A stretch of DNA of 36,320 bases from Rhodopseudomonas sp. AAP120 (lineage in GTDB: Bacteria > Pseudomonadota > Alphaproteobacteria > Rhizobiales > Xanthobacteraceae): NCBI RefSeq assembly GCF_001295845.1, contig NZ_LJIC01000042.1, positions 1 to 36,320 of the forward strand, read 5' to 3'. Shown here in pieces: positions 17,054 through 26,817 of this stretch (the stretch's first letter is position 1; each line of letters begins with the position of its first letter). The translations under genes and the position numbers were made by a program. The notes beneath the pieces were generated by a model. That model was given only the letters and a program-made list of their open reading frames with translations. It had not been told where the DNA came from and did no database searches.

Positions 17054-17869
17054 ATGTCGCAGCGATCTTTCTCGCTGGCCTGCCTGTCGCCTCTGCTGGT
17101 CCTGACTGCAGCGTTCTTCCTCCTGCCGATGGCCAAGCTGATCGTGGTCGGCGCCGAAGGACCGCAGGGCGTGGCCGGCTATCTGGCGATCGTGCTGGAG
17201 CCGCGCTATCGCGCGACGCTGATCAACACCGTGTTGCTCGCCACCGCGACCACGCTGGCGACGTTGGTGATCGCCACCATTGCGGCCATCTTCCTGCAGC
17301 GGCATCGATTCCCCGGCCGCGCCGTGCTGGTGGCGATGCTGACCTTTCCGCTGGCGTTTCCCGGGGTGGTGATCGGCTTCCTGATCATCCTGCTCGCAGG
17401 GCGGCAGGGCGTGATCGGCGATCTGACGCGCCTCGTCACCGGCACCAAGCTGGTGTTCGCCTATTCGATCTGGGGCCTGTTCCTCGGCTATCTATACTTC
17501 TCGATCCCGCGGGTGATCCTCACCATCATGGCGGCGGTGCAGAAGCTCGATCGCGGCCTCGAGGAGGCGGCGCGCTCGCTCGGCGCCAGCCCTTGGGCAG
17601 TGCAGCGCGACGTCGTGCTGCCGGCGCTGGTGCCGGCCTTCATCGCCTCCGGCGCGATCGCGTTTGCGACCGCCATGGGTGCGTTCGGCACGGCTTTCAC
17701 GTTGGCGACGAATATCGATGTGTTGCCTATGCTGATCTACACCGAGTTCACCCTGGCGGCGAACTTCGCCACCGCCGCGTCGCTGTCGGTCGGGCTCGGC
17801 CTGATCTCCTGGGCGATGCTGGCGCTGGCGCGCTCGCTCAGCGGCGGCACCGTCGCGGCGACCGGCTAG
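17054..17869 (+). CDS. ABC transporter permease 1 (PotB/PhnU-like)
   Basis: 271-residue inner-membrane permease with six helices. The first, LSPLLVLTAAFFLLPMAKLI, and the EAA loop LEEAARSLGASPWAVQRDVVLP near residues 170-195 are clear. It pairs with the next gene as a heterodimer. The ATG at 17054 has only a weak purine stretch before it, 46 bases after the binding-protein stop; the frame is open further upstream into the preceding gene, and I chose the ATG immediately before the hydrophobic start. The segment 17010-17054 reads as a 14-codon frame whose TGA overlaps this ATG, perhaps chance. Confidence 0.88.
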   Translation: MSQRSFSLACLSPLLVLTAAFFLLPMAKLIVVGAEGPQGVAGYLAIVLEPRYRATLINTVLLATATTLATLVIATIAAIFLQRHRFPGRAVLVAMLTFPLAFPGVVIGFLIILLAGRQGVIGDLTRLVTGTKLVFAYSIWGLFLGYLYFSIPRVILTIMAAVQKLDRGLEEAARSLGASPWAVQRDVVLPALVPAFIASGAIAFATAMGAFGTAFTLATNIDVLPMLIYTEFTLAANFATAASLSVGLGLISWAMLALARSLSGGTVAATG

Positions 17870-17872
17870 CCG

Positions 17873-18658
17873 ATGCGTGATCGCCTGATCTTCACGGCTC
17901 AATTGCTGTTCACGCTGCTGGTCGCGGCGTTCCTGGTTGTGCCGGCGCTGCTGTCGATTTCCGCCGGCGTCACGGTGAATTACTTTCGCGGCATCTCGTC
18001 GGGGCTGACGCTGCAATGGGTCGCGCAGGTCTGGGAGCTTTATGCCGACACGATCGGGTTGTCGTTCGTGATCGCGCTCGCGACGCTCGCGGTGACGCTG
18101 GTGGTCGGCGTGCCCGCGGCCTACGCGTTGCATGTCCGCGGCGGCCGGCTGTCGCGGCTGGTCGAGGAAGTGATCACTCTGCCGCTGGCGATTCCGGGGC
18201 TGGCGATTGCGCTGGCGCTGCTGCTGGCCTATGGCGGCTTCGGCGCATTCCGTCGCTCCTGGCTGTTCATTCTCGCCGGCCATGTGGTCTTCACCATGCC
18301 GTTCATGGTGCGCTCGGTGATGGCGGTTTTCGCCACCATCGACATCCGCACGCTCGACGAAGGCGCGGCCTCGCTCGGCGCCTCGCCGCTGCGGCGCTTC
18401 GTCGAAGTGATCGTGCCGAATGCGATGCCGGGCATTCTGGCAGGCGCGCTGATGGTGGTGACGCTGTCGCTCGGCGAATTCAATCTCACCTGGATGCTGC
18501 ATACGCCGCTGACCAAGACGCTGCCGGTCGGTCTCGCCGACAGCTACGCGTCGATGCGACTTGAAGTCGCGTCCGCCTACACGCTGATCTTCTTCATCAT
18601 GATCGTGCCGTTGCTGGTGGCGATGCAACTGCTGGCCGAACGGGAGCCGAAATCATGA
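17873..18658 (+). CDS. ABC transporter permease 2 (PotC/PhnV-like)
   Basis: 261-residue inner-membrane permease with six helices (LLFTLLVAAFLVVPALLSIS first) and an EAA loop DEGAASLGASPLRRFVEVIV. It starts three bases after the stop of permease 1, and its own stop overlaps the ATPase start by four bases (ATGA), so the transporter genes are translationally coupled. Confidence 0.92.
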   Translation: MRDRLIFTAQLLFTLLVAAFLVVPALLSISAGVTVNYFRGISSGLTLQWVAQVWELYADTIGLSFVIALATLAVTLVVGVPAAYALHVRGGRLSRLVEEVITLPLAIPGLAIALALLLAYGGFGAFRRSWLFILAGHVVFTMPFMVRSVMAVFATIDIRTLDEGAASLGASPLRRFVEVIVPNAMPGILAGALMVVTLSLGEFNLTWMLHTPLTKTLPVGLADSYASMRLEVASAYTLIFFIMIVPLLVAMQLLAEREPKS

Positions 18659-19716
18659 AGGCTGATGCCGGGCACGGCGTCTCGGTGCGGATCGAGGCCT
18701 GTGGCAAGACCTTTGCGGACGGCACGCGGGCGCTCGAACCGGCGACGCTGGACATCGCGCGCGGCGAGACGCTGGTGCTGCTCGGTCCGTCCGGCTGCGG
18801 CAAGACCACGATGCTGAGGATCATCGCCGGGCTGGAACAGCCGGACCGCGGCGGCCGGGTGCTGTTCGACAACGCCGACGTCACCGCGGTGCCGATCGAG
18901 AAGCGCAATGTCGGCATGGTGTTTCAATCCTACGCACTGTTCCCCAACATGACGGTGGCCGAGAACATCGGCTACGGGCTGAAGATCCGCGGCACGGCGA
19001 AGCGGGATCGCGCCGCCCGGGTCGCCGAGCTGGTGGCGCTGACCAACATCACTGGATTGGAAGACCGCCGCATCGATCAGCTCTCCGGCGGTCAGCGCCA
19101 GCGTGTCGCGCTCGCCCGTGCGGTGGCGATCCGGCCCGCGGTGCTGCTGCTCGACGAACCGTTGACCGCGCTCGACGCCGCGCTGCGCGACCGGCTGCGC
19201 GGCGAACTCGACCGGCTGCTGCGCTCGCTCGGGATCACCACCATCTACGTCACCCATGATCAGGCCGAAGCGATGGCGCTCGGCGACCGCATCGTGGTGA
19301 TGAGCAAGGGCGCGATCGCGCAGATCGGCGCGCCGCGCGAGATCTATTTTCGGCCGGTCAGCCGCTTTGTGGCCGAGTTCGTCGGCGCCGCCAATATCCT
19401 CGAAACCGAGATCGCCGACGGCCAGCTTCGCCTGCCGGGCGGTACTCTGGCAGTGGCCGACGGCGTGACACGACCTCGCGCGGTCGCGATGATCCGGCCC
19501 GAGACGATCGGCCTCGTCGCGCCCGACGCGGCGACGCTTGCCGGCCGGGTCGACAGCGTCAGCTTCATCGGCGATCGCCAGCGGGTCGTGGTGTCGGGCG
19601 CAGCCGATAAGCCGCTGACGATCGAAGCCCCGAACGGGACGACGATCCGCGCCGGCGACATGGTCGGGCTCGCGGTCGCGCCGGAGGCGATCCGGCTGTT
19701 GCCGGACGCAGTGTAA
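18655..19716 (+). CDS. ABC transporter ATPase (PotA/FbpC/PhnT class)
   Basis: 353 residues. Walker A GPSGCGKTT at 44-52, Q-loop Gln91, signature LSGGQ at 143-147, Walker B LLLDEP at 164-169 and switch His in YVTHDQAEAMALG. From about residue 240 a C-terminal TOBE-like barrel follows (RPETIGLVAPDAATLAGRVD), as in the spermidine/iron/phosphonate importers. It energises the two permeases upstream. The phosphodiesterase gene follows after 16 bases, which ties that enzyme to transport. Confidence 0.94.
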   Translation: MKADAGHGVSVRIEACGKTFADGTRALEPATLDIARGETLVLLGPSGCGKTTMLRIIAGLEQPDRGGRVLFDNADVTAVPIEKRNVGMVFQSYALFPNMTVAENIGYGLKIRGTAKRDRAARVAELVALTNITGLEDRRIDQLSGGQRQRVALARAVAIRPAVLLLDEPLTALDAALRDRLRGELDRLLRSLGITTIYVTHDQAEAMALGDRIVVMSKGAIAQIGAPREIYFRPVSRFVAEFVGAANILETEIADGQLRLPGGTLAVADGVTRPRAVAMIRPETIGLVAPDAATLAGRVDSVSFIGDRQRVVVSGAADKPLTIEAPNGTTIRAGDMVGLAVAPEAIRLLPDAV

Positions 19717-19732
19717 ACGACAGGGAAAGACA

Positions 19733-20569
19733 ATGACTGAGAGGCCCATCCTGATTGCGCAGATCTCCGACCTGCATATCAAGGCGCCCGGCAGCCTCGC
19801 TTACGGCAAGGTCGACACCGCACGGGCGTTGGAGCGGTGCGTCGCAGCGCTCAATGCACTGGCGCCTCGGCCTGATCTCGTGGTGATTTCCGGCGACCTC
19901 GCCGATACGCCGACCGAGGACGAGTATGCGCATCTGGCGCGATTGCTGGCGCCGCTCGCGATTCCCTTCGTCGCCATCCCCGGCAATCACGATTCTCGCG
20001 ACCTGATGCGACGCTGCTTCGCGCAGCCGCTGTTCCCGGCCGAGGGTGCGCTCAATCAGTTACAGCCGGTCGGCGCTCTCGACGTCGTGCTGCTCGACTC
20101 GAGCGTACCCGGGCAGCCGCACGGCGAACTCGACGCGGCGACGCTGCAATGGCTCGACGCCATCCTGTCGTGCTCCGATCAGCGACCGGCGTTGTTGTTC
20201 CTGCACCATCCGCCGTTCCGCACCGGCATCTGGCATATGGACAGGCAGAACCTGCGCAATGCGGCGGAGTTCGCCACGATCGTCGAGCGCTATCCGTGGG
20301 TCAGGCTGATCGCAGCCGGTCATGTCCATCGTGCCACGCTGACGCAGTTCGCCGGCGTGCCGGCGACGATCTGCCCGGCGCCCAATCATGCCGTGGCGCT
20401 CGATCTCGGCGAACTCATCGAGCCCTCGTTCCGAGTCGAGCCGCCGGCCTTCCATCTGCATGCGTGGTTCGCGGCGGACGGCTTCGGAGATCTCGTCAGC
20501 CATCAGGTCCCGATCGGTGACTTCGAAGGTCCGCATCCCTTCTTCGGTCCCGACGGCAAGCTGTTGTGA
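19733..20569 (+). CDS. GpdQ-like metallophosphodiesterase
   Basis: 278-residue cytosolic calcineurin-like phosphoesterase of the class-III cyclic-nucleotide/glycerophosphodiester group. All binuclear metal ligands are visible: Asp13 and His15 in QISDLHI, Asp55 in VISGDL, Asn85 and His86 in PGNHD, then His in FLHHPPF and the AGHVHR pair. The overall pattern, including LAYGKVDTARAL and the RTGIWHMD region, is closest in my memory to GpdQ, which hydrolyses glycerophosphodiesters, rather than to CpdA. Being last gene of the ABC operon, it probably cleaves the imported compound to release a phosphomonoester; the natural substrate is inference. Confidence 0.88.
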   Translation: MTERPILIAQISDLHIKAPGSLAYGKVDTARALERCVAALNALAPRPDLVVISGDLADTPTEDEYAHLARLLAPLAIPFVAIPGNHDSRDLMRRCFAQPLFPAEGALNQLQPVGALDVVLLDSSVPGQPHGELDAATLQWLDAILSCSDQRPALLFLHHPPFRTGIWHMDRQNLRNAAEFATIVERYPWVRLIAAGHVHRATLTQFAGVPATICPAPNHAVALDLGELIEPSFRVEPPAFHLHAWFAADGFGDLVSHQVPIGDFEGPHPFFGPDGKLL

Positions 20570-20701
20570 GTTCCGCCTTCGTCGATCGGCGCGCGCATCG
20601 ACGGGCACGGCGAACGCGATCGAGACTTCCACGAAAGCGAGAATATCCCGGAACGAAGTCTCAGCTGAACCTTTGATTGATCTTGAACAAGAGGTCAAAG
20701 G

Positions 20702-21076
20702 ATGCCGGATTTGGTGAGCAGCAGACCGGTCGTGCTGGTCGTCGAAGACGAAGCGCTTCTACGAATGAACGCCGTCGACATCGTGCAGGAAGCTGGGTTT
20801 GCCGTGCTCGAAGCCAGCACCGCAGACGAGGCGATCCATATCCTGGAGACGCGCGATGATATCTGCGTGGTCTTCACCGACATCCAGATTCCCGGGTCGA
20901 TGGACGGGTTGAAGCTCGCGCGCGCGGTTCGCGGGCGCTGGCCGCCGATCCAGATCATCGCGACCTCTGGACGGGTGCGCGTGTCAGGAGACGAGTTGCC
21001 GGACGGTGGTCGTTTCCTGCCCAAGCCCTACACCACCCATCAGGTCACCCGGCTGCTACTCGAACTCACCTCTTGA
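20702..21076 (+). CDS. Single-domain response regulator
   Basis: 124 residues, a lone receiver domain without output. Acidic pair Glu15-Asp16, phosphoacceptor Asp60 in VFTDIQIPG, Thr88/Ser89 of IATSGR and Lys108 in LPKPY are all present. FTDIQIPGSMDGLKLA and the KPY ending put it with the alphaproteobacterial receivers linked to HWE/HisKA_2 kinases or the general stress response. AGAGG and AAAGG precede the ATG. No kinase is adjacent, so it presumably works with a distant one or as a phosphate sink. Confidence 0.9.
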   Translation: MPDLVSSRPVVLVVEDEALLRMNAVDIVQEAGFAVLEASTADEAIHILETRDDICVVFTDIQIPGSMDGLKLARAVRGRWPPIQIIATSGRVRVSGDELPDGGRFLPKPYTTHQVTRLLLELTS

Positions 21077-21236
21077 GGCCATAGCTCTCGAGACCGCAGC
21101 CAGGCGGGCTGTTATTTTGCACTGCAGCGATCGTCTGCTGTCGAAAATTTAATCCATCTCATTCTAAACGATGATCTTTCCGCGCTACAGTCACGACCCA
21201 AATGGAGTCTGTGAAAGGGGCCCGCAGGGATTGTCG

Positions 21237-22070
21237 ATGAAACGACCTTTGACCGTGCTTTTGGGACTGAGCGCCGTCGCTACCGCGGCGTACTTTACCT
21301 TCAGCCATTGGGCCATTCGGCATGAGAATCTGACCTTCTACGACGAGGCGCGACGCCGTCCGGTCGCGGTCGACCTGGCGGTGCGGCGCGATGCGGAGAT
21401 GAAGGCGGAAGCCGGCCTGTCGACGCTGCCGGTTGCGATCGTCAGCCACGGCAACACCGTGAAGAACTCGGAATACTCGTTCCTTGCGAACGTGCTTGCC
21501 GCGCGCGGCTATCTGGTCGCCAGCATCCAGCACGATCTGCCGACCGACGCGCCGCTGATGACAACGCAGGGATCGCTCTATGTCGGCCGGCTCAAGGTCT
21601 ATGAGCGCGGCGAGAAGAACATCTTCTTCGCGATCCACGAGTTGAAGAAGCTGGTGCCGGGCGCCGACTACGATCATCTGACGCTGGTCGGCCATTCCAA
21701 CGGCGGTGACATCTCGATGTTCTTCGCCCAGCAGCATCCGGAAATGGTTCGGCGGGTGGTGACGCTCGACAATCTGCGGGTGCCGTTCGTCACTTCGGGC
21801 GCCGCCAAGATCCTGTCGTTCAGATCCGAGGACCCGCACTTCAAGACCGACCCCGGCGTGCTGCCGGACTCCAAGGTCGCCAAGCAGGCCGGGATCGAGA
21901 TCGTCGACACCGGGGCGCAGCATAACGAACTCAGCGATCGCGGGCCGGAGAGCGTCAAGTCGCGCATCCAGGCGACGCTGGACCAGTTCCTCTCGGAGCC
22001 GGCCAACAGCAAGGTCAGCCCGATCGACCCGAGGATCCTGCACAACGATCCACGCGCGATGGGCCCATAG
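21237..22070 (+). CDS. Exported or membrane-anchored alpha/beta hydrolase
   Basis: 277 residues from ATG 21237 (AGGGA seven bases upstream; the frame extends 22 codons further without a ribosome site). An N-terminal hydrophobic helix, KRPLTVLLGLSAVATAAYFT, is a signal anchor or uncleaved signal. The fold shows the oxyanion stretch IVSHGNTVKNSEY, nucleophile elbow VGHSNGGD, a likely acid in VTLDNLRVP and a likely catalytic His in TGAQHNELSDR. Substrate unknown; the shape is of esterase/dienelactone-hydrolase-like enzymes. It stands alone upstream of pgm, with about 110 bases between. Confidence 0.8.
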   Translation: MKRPLTVLLGLSAVATAAYFTFSHWAIRHENLTFYDEARRRPVAVDLAVRRDAEMKAEAGLSTLPVAIVSHGNTVKNSEYSFLANVLAARGYLVASIQHDLPTDAPLMTTQGSLYVGRLKVYERGEKNIFFAIHELKKLVPGADYDHLTLVGHSNGGDISMFFAQQHPEMVRRVVTLDNLRVPFVTSGAAKILSFRSEDPHFKTDPGVLPDSKVAKQAGIEIVDTGAQHNELSDRGPESVKSRIQATLDQFLSEPANSKVSPIDPRILHNDPRAMGP

Positions 22071-22181
22071 CGGCCTCGTTGCGCCTTTCTCGAGGTATTC
22101 GTCGGACCGAACCGCTGCGGCCTTGACGACCGCGGCCGGGCAGGCGAGGGATCGCGTCTGGTCCGAGTGATGGAGTGCGAA

Positions 22182-23834
<1,653 letters not shown>

Positions 23835-23900
23835 TCTGCGACAACGTCGGAACCGGGACGGTAGCCGATCGTCGGCGAGCAAAACGTCTCCGCGTCTCTC

Positions 23901-23980
23901 CGTCATTGCGAGCGAAGCGAAGCAATCCAGCTCTATGCACTGAGCTGGATTGCTTCGTCGCTTCGCTCCTCGCAATGACG
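23901..23980. repeat. Family-C palindromic repeat, copy 1
   Basis: An 80-base inverted structure from CGTCATTGCGAGCGAAGCGA to TCGCTCCTCGCAATGACG with inner arms AGCAATCCAGCT/AGCTGGATTGCT. It ends 27 bases before the TTG start of nnrU. Copies at 24705-24820 and 26549-26634. Confidence 0.88.
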
Positions 23981-24007
23981 CGGTGAGGCAATACGTGGGC
24001 ATCTCTC

Positions 24008-24700
24008 TTGACCGGCTGGACCGAATTCATCGCCGCCTTCGCGCTGTTCCTGCTCAGCCACGCGCTGCCGGCGCGGCCGGCGGTGCGGGCGAGGCTGGTC
24101 GGCGCGCTGGGCGAGGGCGGCTTCCTCGCCGCCTACAGCATCGAGTCCCTGCTCGTGCTGACGTGGCTGATCGTTGCGGCCGGACGGGCGCCGTTCGTCG
24201 AGCTGTGGCCGTTCGAACGCTGGCAGATGTGGGCACCAAACTTAGCGCTGCCGCTGGCCTGCCAACTCGCCGCGTTCGGCGTCGGTGCCGCCAATCCGCT
24301 GTCGTTCGGCGGCGATCCGCGCAAGCACTTCGATCCCGAGCATCCCGGCATTGTCGGCGTCGTGCGGCACCCACTGTTGTGGGCGATCGGCCTCTGGGCC
24401 GCCGCGCACGTCGTGCCGAATGGCGACCTCGCACACGTCGTGCTGTTTGGCTTCTTCGCGCTGATCGCGGTCATCGGCATGACGATCATCGATCGACGCA
24501 AGCGTCGGCAACTCGGCGCCGACACCTGGGCGCGCCTCGCCGCCCGCACTTCGTTCTGGCCGTTCGCCGCGCTAATCACCGGCCGCTTCCGCCCGGACCT
24601 TCGCAGGATCAGCCCGCTCCGCGTCGGCATCGGCATCGTCGCCTGGCTGTCGCTGCTGCTGCTGCATCCGTACGTGATCGGCGTCTCGCCGCTGCCGTAA
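24008..24700 (+). CDS. nnrU: NnrU-family membrane protein
   Basis: 230 residues, about six helices. The N-terminal FALFLLSHALPARPAVRARLVGALGE pattern, an HPGIVGVVRHPLLWAIGLWA loop and the following HVVPNGDL are the hallmarks of NnrU, a heme-enzyme-related (NnrU/isoprenylcysteine-methyltransferase-like) membrane protein linked to nitrite and nitric oxide metabolism. The start is TTG at 24008; I see no ATG or GTG near it and only a weak ribosome site, so translation may be low. It is framed on both sides by family-C palindromes, the second of which begins five bases after its stop. Confidence 0.88.
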   Translation: MTGWTEFIAAFALFLLSHALPARPAVRARLVGALGEGGFLAAYSIESLLVLTWLIVAAGRAPFVELWPFERWQMWAPNLALPLACQLAAFGVGAANPLSFGGDPRKHFDPEHPGIVGVVRHPLLWAIGLWAAAHVVPNGDLAHVVLFGFFALIAVIGMTIIDRRKRRQLGADTWARLAARTSFWPFAALITGRFRPDLRRISPLRVGIGIVAWLSLLLLHPYVIGVSPLP

Positions 24701-24704
24701 CCTC

Positions 24705-24820
24705 CGTCATTGCGAGGAGCGGAGCGACGAAGCAATCCAGCTCAGTGCACTGAGCTGGATTGCTTCGCGGAGCCTGTCATCGGGCGGCGCTTTGCGCCGA
24801 CCCGTTGGCTCGCAATGACG
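24705..24820. repeat. Family-C palindromic repeat, copy 2
   Basis: A 116-base element from CGTCATTGCGAGGAGCGGAG to CTCGCAATGACG with central AGCAATCCAGCTC/GAGCTGGATTGCT arms. Its right arm carries an extra GTCATCGGGCGGCGCTTTG segment absent from the other copies, including a CGGCGCTTTGCGCCG mini-hairpin. Confidence 0.85.
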
Positions 24821-24853
24821 CTGAGGCGGTGTTACCCGCCAATCGTTCGCGAG

Positions 24854-24869
24854 TTTGTGCTGGCACAAA
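24854..24869. promoter_or_regulatory. FNR/NnrR/FixK-type palindrome upstream of nnrS
   Basis: TTTGTGCTGGCACAAA is a perfect 16-base palindrome with TTG-N8-CAA spacing, the spacing of FNR/FixK/NnrR sites (TTGA-N6-TCAA and variants). A class-II site 41.5 bases before transcription start would put the start near 24903, giving a short leader before the nnrS start. It fits oxygen- or nitric-oxide-dependent control of the nnrS-DUF2249 pair. Confidence 0.7.
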
Positions 24870-24937
24870 TAGGCTGCGGTCCGGCGGCTTACACAGGAGG
24901 GGCCGGCGGAAGGTCGCCGGTTAATCCGGTGAACGCC

Positions 24938-26155
24938 ATGAGCAGCACGACAGCCCAATCCGCCGCGCCGAAGCGCAAGCCGGTGCCGCGTACGCGCTCG
25001 CACATCGGCTGGACCGTGCTGTCCGCCGGCTTTCGTCCGTTCTTCATGCTCGGCGCTCTGTTCGCGGCCGTCGCGGTGCTGCTGTGGCTGCCGGTGTATC
25101 ATGGCGAGCTGACGCTGCAGACTGCGTTCGCGCCGCGTGACTGGCACGTCCATGAGATGCTGTACGGCTATCTGCCGGCGGTGATCACCGGCTTCCTGCT
25201 CACGGCGATCCCGAACTGGACCGGACGCCTGCCGCTGCAGGGAAAGCCGCTGCTGACCCTGGTGCTGATCTGGTTCGCCGGCCGGCTGTGCGTGATATTC
25301 TCGGCCGACACCGGCTGGCTGGTCACGCTGCTGGTCGATGCGAGTTTCCTGCTGGCGGTCGCGCTCGCCGCGGCGCGCGAGATCGCGGCCGGCAAGAATT
25401 GGCGCAACCTCAACGTCGTCGCACTGCTGTCGCTTCTGCTGATCGGCAACGTCGCGTTCCACCTTGAGGCGCATTTCAACGGAGCAGCCGATTACGGCAT
25501 CCGCGCCGGCATCGCGGTGGTGATCATGCTGATCGCGCTGATCGGCGGCCGCATCACGCCGAGCTTCACCCGCAACTGGCTGGTGCGCGAGAATCCCGGC
25601 CGGCTGCCGGTGCCGTTCAACAAGGTCGACATGGTGATCCTCGGCTTCAGCGCCGCGACGCTGCTGCTGTGGATCGCGTGGCCGGAAGGCGCGCTTACCG
25701 GATCGGCGCTGGCGATGGCCGGTGTGCTGCATCTGGTGCGGCTGGCGCGCTGGGCCGGTGATCGCACGCTGCGCGACCGGCTGCTGCTGGTGCTGCATGT
25801 CGGTTACTTGTTCGTGCCGCTCGGCTTCCTGCTCGGTGCCTGCGCGGCGTTCGGACTGGCGCCCGCCAGCGCCGGCATTCATGCCTGGATGGTCGGCGGT
25901 GCCGGCATCATGACGCTGGCGGTGATGACCCGCGCGTCGCTCGGCCACACCGGGCAGAAGCTGCAAGCCTCGCCGGCGACGCAGGCGGTGTACCTGGCCG
26001 CGCTGGTCGCGGTGGCGGCGCGGATCGGCGCAGCGCTGGCGCCGGCCTGGAGCGATCCGCTGCTGCATGTCGCGGCGCTCGGCTGGTCCGTCGCCTTCCT
26101 CGGCTTCGCCCTCAGCTACGGCCCGACGCTGCTCGCGCGCGGCAAGCTTCACTGA
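24938..26155 (+). CDS. nnrS: NnrS-family heme-copper membrane protein
   Basis: 405 residues, about twelve helices. GWTVLSAGFRPFFMLGALFA, then WHVHEMLYGYLPAVITGFLL with conserved histidines, and GGRITPSFTRNWL in the middle are NnrS signatures. NnrS proteins relieve nitrosative stress and are found with denitrification genes. The frame is open further left only because the palindromic repeat is open; ATG 24938 starts the conserved part, and GTG 24929 is an in-frame alternative. Neither has a strong ribosome site (AGGAGG at about 24894 is too far). It shares its transcript with the DUF2249 gene 36 bases on. Confidence 0.92.
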   Translation: MSSTTAQSAAPKRKPVPRTRSHIGWTVLSAGFRPFFMLGALFAAVAVLLWLPVYHGELTLQTAFAPRDWHVHEMLYGYLPAVITGFLLTAIPNWTGRLPLQGKPLLTLVLIWFAGRLCVIFSADTGWLVTLLVDASFLLAVALAAAREIAAGKNWRNLNVVALLSLLLIGNVAFHLEAHFNGAADYGIRAGIAVVIMLIALIGGRITPSFTRNWLVRENPGRLPVPFNKVDMVILGFSAATLLLWIAWPEGALTGSALAMAGVLHLVRLARWAGDRTLRDRLLLVLHVGYLFVPLGFLLGACAAFGLAPASAGIHAWMVGGAGIMTLAVMTRASLGHTGQKLQASPATQAVYLAALVAVAARIGAALAPAWSDPLLHVAALGWSVAFLGFALSYGPTLLARGKLH

Positions 26156-26191
26156 GTTCGACTTCTTTCCAAAAGCAAAGGATGACTTGCC

Positions 26192-26440
26192 ATGACCGAA
26201 GCCGCGACCGCCGCCGAGCGTGTTCTCGACGTCCGCCAGATCCCGCATCAGCAGCGCCACGAAATCATCCCGCGGCTGTTCGACAATCTGCAGTCGGGCC
26301 AAAGCATGCAGATCGTGGTCGACCACGACCCGCGGCCGCTGAAACACTTCTTCGAGGCGGTGCACGGCGACGATTGCCAGTGGACCTATCTGGAAGAAGG
26401 CCCCGACTTGTGGCGGGTGCAGCTGCGCCGGGCGGCGTAG
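26192..26440 (+). CDS. DUF2249-domain protein
   Basis: 82 residues, one small alpha/beta domain: ERVLDVRQIPHQQRHEIIPR, then LQSGQSMQIVVDHDPRPLKH and a C-terminal strand LWRVQLRR. This is the DUF2249 pattern (a TusA-like fold lacking the thiol cysteine), found beside nitric-oxide and denitrification genes in many proteobacteria. Its role is not established; a cytosolic partner of NnrS or of a nitrosative-stress protein is plausible from context. AAGGATG seven bases before ATG 26192 is a good ribosome site. Confidence 0.88.
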   Translation: MTEAATAAERVLDVRQIPHQQRHEIIPRLFDNLQSGQSMQIVVDHDPRPLKHFFEAVHGDDCQWTYLEEGPDLWRVQLRRAA

Positions 26441-26548
26441 CGAGCGGCATCCATCGGTGGATTGAGGGGATGTGGGGTTTCCACAGGCACTGACCCTCAT
26501 CCTTAGAGACCGGCCGGAAACTCTGTCCGAGAAACGCGGCCTTGAATT

Positions 26549-26634
26549 CGTCATTGCGAGGAGCGAAGCGAAGAAGCAATCCAGGAAGGCCCAATTCGTG
26601 GCCTCTGGATTGCTTCGCTCCGCTCGCAATGACG
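26549..26634. repeat. Family-C palindromic repeat, copy 3
   Basis: From CGTCATTGCGAGGAGCGAAG to GCTCGCAATGACG, with AGCAATCCAG/CTGGATTGCT inner arms and a different centre (gaaggcccaattcgtggcct). Same family as 23901-23980. Confidence 0.88.
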
Positions 26635-26670
26635 GAGAACGCAGCTGATTTTGCTGCACTAGCTTCCAGC

Positions 26671-26775
26671 CAGGCTCTGAGGAGCCCCCGCATCTCGAAG
26701 CATGTGGCCACGCAGTGCCTGCGGCTCATGGTTCGAGACGGCGCTACGCGCCTCCTCACCATGAGGTTGTGGTTG
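26671..26775 (-). repeat. Family-B repeat, degenerate inverted copy
   Basis: Read on the minus strand it begins CACAACCTCATGGTGAGGAG and continues CGCGTAGCGCCGTCTCGAAC, as at 3016-3136, then diverges in the second half, where the CGCCCGGC hairpin is reduced. Right next to a family-C copy. Confidence 0.75.
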
Positions 26776-26817
26776 TGGCACAAGCCTCACCACGGGCTTC
26801 GCTAACTTCCAGAGAGC

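Larger units (their letters stand above)
26441..26817. other. Repeat-filled gap between convergent genes
   Basis: 377 bases without a gene. It carries a family-C palindrome (26549-26634) and a degenerate inverted family-B unit (26671-26775). Either may serve as a bidirectional transcript end for the convergent DUF2249 and CoA-transferase genes. Confidence 0.65.

Noticed and set aside
17010-17054. 14-codon leader peptide before permease 1
   Set aside because: Although its TGA overlaps the permease ATG, it has no ribosome site of its own or notable composition; probably chance.
20649-20701. EcfG (general stress sigma) promoter before the single-domain response regulator
   Set aside because: A GGAAC is present, but no CGTT occurs at the required 16-17 base distance.
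23901-23980. Insertion sequence or MITE from a transposon
   Set aside because: No flanking target duplications could be recognised and no transposase is in the window; the element looks like a REP/BIME-type dispersed palindrome.
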